DNA from: UMGS1883 sp045636425
Lineage (GTDB): Bacteria > Bacillota > Clostridia > UMGS1883
NCBI GenBank assembly: GCA_045636425.1
Contig: JAZTXM010000008.1
Span: 60,055 to 124,054, forward strand
Length of the DNA: 64,000 nt
Direction of reading: 5' to 3'
The notes beneath the pieces were generated by a model. That model saw only the letters and a list, made by a program, of their open reading frames with translations. It did no database searches and was not told the DNA's origin. Made by a program: the position numbers and the translations under genes. Of this stretch, positions 60,746 through 64,000 are shown piece by piece. Each line of letters opens with the position of its first letter. Position 1 is the first letter of the stretch.

Positions 60746-61507
60746 ATGAAAAATCAAATTTTAAATTTCATACATTCTCTTGGCATTGAAAAGTGTGGCG
60801 TAGCTCGCTATGGGGAAAAGAGTGCCATTGTCTGCCTTTTTCCTTACTTTTGCGGTTATTCCGCGGGGAATCTGTCCCTGTATGCAAGAGGGATTGATTA
60901 CCACCACGTTATAAAAGAAAAACTCTCCCCCGTATGCGATTTCATCCGCACACTTTCCCCCGATGCCGAGTGCAAAATTTTTGCCGATATAGGCCCGAAG
61001 GTTGACCGCCGTCTTGCATATGAGGCAGGTCTTGGATTTTACGGAAAAAACAAAATGCTGATAAATGATGATTTCGGAAGCTACTTTTTTATAGGATATA
61101 TTTTATGCGATTTGGATTTATCACCCGATACACCGCTCCAAAAGACATGTATAGGATGTAACCGCTGTATTACCGCCTGCCCCGGCGGTGCTTTGGGCAA
61201 AGAATTTGATATTAACAAATGTGCCTCTCATATAAGCCAGAAAAAAGGCGACCTCACAGAAAGTGAAATCGCCATACTGAAAAAATCAAGCCTAGTATTC
61301 GGGTGCGATATGTGCCAGAGGGTATGCCCCCACAATAATATCACGCCAAAGCCTATGAAAGAGTTTACAGAGGATTTAGTTGACTCTATTTCCCTTCCCG
61401 ACCTTGACGCCCTTTCAAACCGTGAATTTATGAAGAAATATAAAAACCGTGCCTTTTCCTGGAGGGGGAAAGGTGTCCTTGAAAGGAATATTAAGATTAC
61501 AGAATAA
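60746..61507 (+). CDS. QueG-like double [4Fe-4S] protein (epoxyqueuosine reductase family, short form)
   Basis: 253 residues, against about 300-380 for typical QueG. The active-site block is IFADIGPKVDRRLAYEAG and GLGFYGKNKMLI with a conserved Asp. Two cluster motifs follow, CIGCNRCITACPGGA and CDMCQRVCPHN. The N-terminus is shorter than usual and the HEAT repeat end is missing, so tRNA modification is not certain. ATG at 60746 after AGGTGAT. Confidence 0.75.
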   Translation: MKNQILNFIHSLGIEKCGVARYGEKSAIVCLFPYFCGYSAGNLSLYARGIDYHHVIKEKLSPVCDFIRTLSPDAECKIFADIGPKVDRRLAYEAGLGFYGKNKMLINDDFGSYFFIGYILCDLDLSPDTPLQKTCIGCNRCITACPGGALGKEFDINKCASHISQKKGDLTESEIAILKKSSLVFGCDMCQRVCPHNNITPKPMKEFTEDLVDSISLPDLDALSNREFMKKYKNRAFSWRGKGVLERNIKITE

Positions 61508-61508
61508 T

Positions 61509-61551
61509 AAAATGACACAAAATGGCGACAGTCCCAATTTTGTGTCATTTT
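61509..61551. terminator. Bidirectional terminator between queG-like and lysR genes
   Basis: AAAATGACACAAAAT and ATTTTGTGTCATTTT form a perfect 15-bp stem with a 13-nt loop containing GACAGTCCC. Confidence 0.8.
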
Positions 61552-61566
61552 ATTTCATTTCAAGAG

Positions 61567-62520
61567 CTAATTCCTCGATGCTACTACCTCTTTTGCCGTA
61601 TCAATAAATTTTTCCATTGCACTGGTGCAGTAGCGATTCTTTTTATATGCAATGTATAGCATCCTTGTGCTATGTTCTTTTGAGATATTATAAAGAACGG
61701 TATTGTTTCCGAATTTTCCGAATTTGAACAAGGTATCCGTTACAAAGCAAGCACCCATCCCCGACTGGGCAAGGGCATAGGAAATATTAAGCTGGTCCAC
61801 ACTGAAAACCACATTTGGAGCTATGCCTTTTCTCTCAAACACATCATAAGCACGGTTGTACATGTCGTTGCCTTTTTTGAGCAAAATAAAAGGACAATCG
61901 GAAAAGGCTTCTATCGGCACAGGTGTGATTTTGTCAAGATTTACCTCCTTGCCGTAAATGCTTTCGGGTCTGATTTGATTTTCCTTAAACTGCTCGTTAA
62001 TCTCCCAATCAGCAGGCACGCAAAGAAGTATCCTTTCATTAAGCAGAGGGCTTCCTTCGTGAATATACATATTCTCATCATAGCTGTCAAGCAGGACATC
62101 AATTTCTTCATTATTGATCATTCCAAGAAGATTTCCCGAATTGGCTTCGGCAAGTGTTACCTCAATTTTCGGATATGATGAGGTAAACTTGTTTATGATT
62201 TCAGGCAGTACATATGAACACAGATAATTCGTCCCGCCTACGGTCAGCTTTCCGCTTTCAAGATTATATATATCGTGAATTCTGTTTTCAAAATCGCTCT
62301 CAATATGCATGATTTTTTCCGCAGAAGCAATATATTCCCTGCCTATCTGGGTAGGTGTTATGTAGTGTCCGCTCCGCTCAAAAAGCGGTGCCCCCACCTT
62401 TTTTTCAATATTTTTTATTGCCGCAGACAGCGATGGTTGTGAAATATAAAGCCGCTTTGCCGCTTTGGTGAAGCTTTTCTCGGTATAAATTGCGTAGACA
62501 TATTCGTACTTGGAAAACAT
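61567..62520 (-). CDS. LysR-family transcriptional regulator
   Basis: 317 residues. The N-terminal winged HTH (SFTKAAKRLYISQPSLSAAI) is followed by a periplasmic-binding-type effector domain (about 90-300). It diverges from yitT across a 107-bp gap with a palindromic promoter, so it may control itself and that gene. The effector is not known. Confidence 0.88.
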   Translation of the reverse strand: MFSKYEYVYAIYTEKSFTKAAKRLYISQPSLSAAIKNIEKKVGAPLFERSGHYITPTQIGREYIASAEKIMHIESDFENRIHDIYNLESGKLTVGGTNYLCSYVLPEIINKFTSSYPKIEVTLAEANSGNLLGMINNEEIDVLLDSYDENMYIHEGSPLLNERILLCVPADWEINEQFKENQIRPESIYGKEVNLDKITPVPIEAFSDCPFILLKKGNDMYNRAYDVFERKGIAPNVVFSVDQLNISYALAQSGMGACFVTDTLFKFGKFGNNTVLYNISKEHSTRMLYIAYKKNRYCTSAMEKFIDTAKEVVASRN

Positions 62521-62564
62521 GGCTCTCCCCTCATAGCTTTTATCTATTGATATTATATTTTTTT

Positions 62565-62611
62565 AGTATTTGACTATATTATAGCACCGTTTTATAATGT
62601 AGTCAAATACT
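62565..62611. promoter_or_regulatory. Symmetric palindromic promoter/operator shared by lysR and yitT
   Basis: AGTATTTGACTA (62565-62576) and TAGTCAAATACT (62600-62611) are a perfect 12-bp inverted repeat. Plus strand: TTGACT (62570-62575), 17 bp, TATAAT (62593-62598). Minus strand: TTGACT (62601-62606), 17 bp, TATAAT (62578-62583). The two promoters are mirror images and overlap completely. Confidence 0.8.
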
Positions 62612-62627
62612 TTAAAGGAGAATTTTT

Positions 62628-63503
62628 ATGCCGACAATAAAAAAACTACTGTCCTATATTGTTATTGTTTTGCTTGCTACTTTATCTGCTACAAATTACA
62701 TAACATTCGTATTCCCCAACAGCTTTGCACCATCGGGGCTGGACGGAATATGCACGATGATACAGGATGTGCTTGATATTAACATGGGTTACCTTTCCCT
62801 TTTAGGAAATATCCCCCTGCTTATTTGTGCATATCTTTATCTCAACCGTAGCTTTGCCACAAAAACGTTAGTGTACGTGCTTAGTTTTTCATTTGCGGTT
62901 ATTTTCCTTAAGGAGTCTGTGATAACTAATTTTGCTTATCATACAGAGAGCGGCTCCAGCACCATACTTGCACCTGTAGCCGCCGGAGTGATAAGGGGGA
63001 TTCTCTACTTTTTTACATTAAAGCTTAACAGCTGTTCCGGCGGTATGGATATTGTTGCCGCAATAGTAAAAAAGAAAAAACCGCACCTTAATTTTATGAG
63101 CATCATTCTCACCTTTAACATGTGCATTGCTCTTGCATCATACTTTGTCTATGGTATGAACTTTGACCCTGTTATTTGCAGTATTCTCTATGCCTTTATA
63201 ACCAGCAGTACGGGCAAGCAAATGCAGAGCGGCGAACAAGAAACAATTAAATTTGAGATTATTACCTCCGATGCAGACAGCCTTTATAAAAAAATTTCCG
63301 AAAAGCTTCATATTCCCGCCACGATAATGGAGGCACACGGAGCGTATTCGGGAGAAGATAAGCAGATGATAATCTGTGTTACCTATAAGCCCACGGCTCC
63401 CCTTTTAGAAGAAATACTGCACAAGTTTCCTGATGCCGTCGTGTTTAAGAGCATCACAAACAATTCGCAAATGCTTGTAGACTACTCAAAATCAGGCGTG
63501 TAA
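62628..63503 (+). CDS. YitT-family membrane protein (DUF161/DUF2179)
   Basis: 291 residues with about six hydrophobic helices (residues 8-205). Motifs are FVFPNSFAPSGLDGICTMIQ and RGILYFFTLKLNSCSGGMDI. The C-terminal DUF2179 domain (about 210-285) is a small soluble fold with KISEKLHIPATIMEAHGAYS. Function unknown. AAAGGAG precedes the ATG. It is controlled from the shared promoter with the LysR gene. Confidence 0.82.
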   Translation: MPTIKKLLSYIVIVLLATLSATNYITFVFPNSFAPSGLDGICTMIQDVLDINMGYLSLLGNIPLLICAYLYLNRSFATKTLVYVLSFSFAVIFLKESVITNFAYHTESGSSTILAPVAAGVIRGILYFFTLKLNSCSGGMDIVAAIVKKKKPHLNFMSIILTFNMCIALASYFVYGMNFDPVICSILYAFITSSTGKQMQSGEQETIKFEIITSDADSLYKKISEKLHIPATIMEAHGAYSGEDKQMIICVTYKPTAPLLEEILHKFPDAVVFKSITNNSQMLVDYSKSGV

Positions 63504-63508
63504 CAAAA

Positions 63509-63542
63509 CACCTCCCTTTCACATATGCTGAAATGGGAGGTG
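63509..63542 (+). promoter_or_regulatory. Hairpin over the ribosome site of the next gene
   Basis: CACCTCCC..TTCA and TGAA..GGGAGGTG can pair. GGGAGGTG (63535-63542) is the ribosome site of the gene at 63550, so the hairpin would hide it. It could also act as a weak end to yitT. Confidence 0.55.
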
Positions 63543-63549
63543 AATAACT

Positions 63550-63966
63550 ATGTATAATTGTTCTTGCAATTGCAGGAATAACTGCGGTGCTCTTGCGATT
63601 ATCGCAAGCATTATTATCGGCGTAGTTGCAACAGTTCTTCGAATTACTGCTGTTATAACCGTGACTCCTGCATTTTTGTGGACTACTTTCGGTATAGCCG
63701 TTGTATATCTTGCAATATCACTTTTGGCACTTTCGCCCACAAGACCATATCTCCGAGATTGCCTGTGTCCCATTCTTCCGCTTTTCCTTGCGGGAATTTT
63801 AGGTACAGTTCTCACATCAGTGATACTTCTTGCCATTACCTTTGCGGCAACCAGTATCGCCGGAGCAATCATAACGGGACTGCTTCTTACGTTTTTTTCA
63901 CTATTAATTACTTCTACAGCATGTCTTGTAAAGTGCATCGCAGGGTGTGACCGTGATATAGACTAA
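63550..63966 (+). CDS. Small cysteine-rich multi-span membrane protein
   Basis: 138 residues. The N-terminus MYNCSCNCRNNCG has four Cys; about four membrane helices follow (LAIIASIIIGVVATVL; FLWTTFGIAVVYLAISLLAL; CPILPLFLAGILGTVLTSVI; IAGAIITGLLLTFFSLLI), with more Cys near the end (TACLVKCIAGC). It is a known kind of clostridial hypothetical protein, possibly spore- or envelope-related, but I cannot give a function. Confidence 0.65.
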   Translation: MYNCSCNCRNNCGALAIIASIIIGVVATVLRITAVITVTPAFLWTTFGIAVVYLAISLLALSPTRPYLRDCLCPILPLFLAGILGTVLTSVILLAITFAATSIAGAIITGLLLTFFSLLITSTACLVKCIAGCDRDID

Positions 63967-63975
63967 AAAAAGTTC

Positions 63976-64000
63976 CGATTTGGGGACTGTCCCCAAATCG
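63976..64000. repeat. 25-bp palindrome at window end
   Basis: CGATTTGGGGAC, T, GTCCCCAAATCG. It runs up to the right edge. Like the loop at 61524-61536 it includes GGGACTGTCCC-type sequence, suggesting a dispersed palindrome or a terminator for the upstream gene. Confidence 0.65.

Overview
The window is a chromosomal stretch of a low-to-moderate GC Gram-positive bacterium, most likely an anaerobic gut-type member of the Clostridia. The evidence is the NfnAB pair, the NusG-domain-II/Gx-transporter pair, the ~550-residue GltX, the BofC-like secreted protein, MazEF beside Nnr, AGGAGG-type ribosome sites and -35/-10 promoters with 17-bp spacing. Species cannot be named from the sequence alone. 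No rRNA or tRNA genes and no CRISPR array were seen.

Region 1 (1-17.3 kb) is a prophage with a short-tailed (podovirus-like) virion module read on the minus strand. In order it has three small early genes, small and large terminase, portal, a small protein, scaffold, N4-gp56-type capsid, head/tail proteins and collagen-like tail proteins, and it runs off the left edge. A divergent LexA/CI-type repressor at 16.7 kb faces it across a switch region with three palindromic operators. No integrase, replication or lysis gene is visible, and repressor control feeds directly into virion genes. An nfnBA operon with its own promoter and terminator sits between the virion genes and the distal tail genes.

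Region 2 (17.3-19.4 kb) holds two REP-associated transposase (RAYT) loci, one truncated, around an unknown coiled-coil membrane protein. REP palindromes lie in frame inside both transposase reading frames.

Region 3 (19.4-41 kb) is housekeeping: capA/gltX/dgt/Gx transporter/NusG-II; a first toxin-like/lipoprotein pair (24.3-26 kb); methyltransferase/nudF/mtaB; glmS; an Lrp regulator with an aminotransferase; mazEF and nnr; a class A PBP; and secreted or cell-wall proteins.

Region 4 (41.2-53.5 kb) is the rpoB-rpoC and rpsL-rpsG-fusA-tuf cluster on the minus strand, with four separate promoters or terminators marking rpoBC, str and tuf units.

Region 5 (53.3-55.8 kb) has a candidate ~160-nt structured RNA divergent from rpoB, several palindromes, and a second toxin-like/lipoprotein cassette flanked by 33-bp direct repeats. 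The two cassettes, 30 kb apart, share promoter, an identical 8-codon leader peptide, two hairpins, a possible anti-ribosome-site arm and the first ~28 codons of the toxin gene. The toxin bodies and lipoproteins differ. This is the most unusual system in the window: a polymorphic toxin-immunity family under what looks like leader-peptide translational attenuation.

Region 6 (55.8-64 kb, mostly plus strand) has a small exporter, metK, recD2, comF, a QueG-like protein, then a LysR gene and a divergent yitT gene sharing a symmetric palindromic promoter, and a small cysteine-rich membrane protein.
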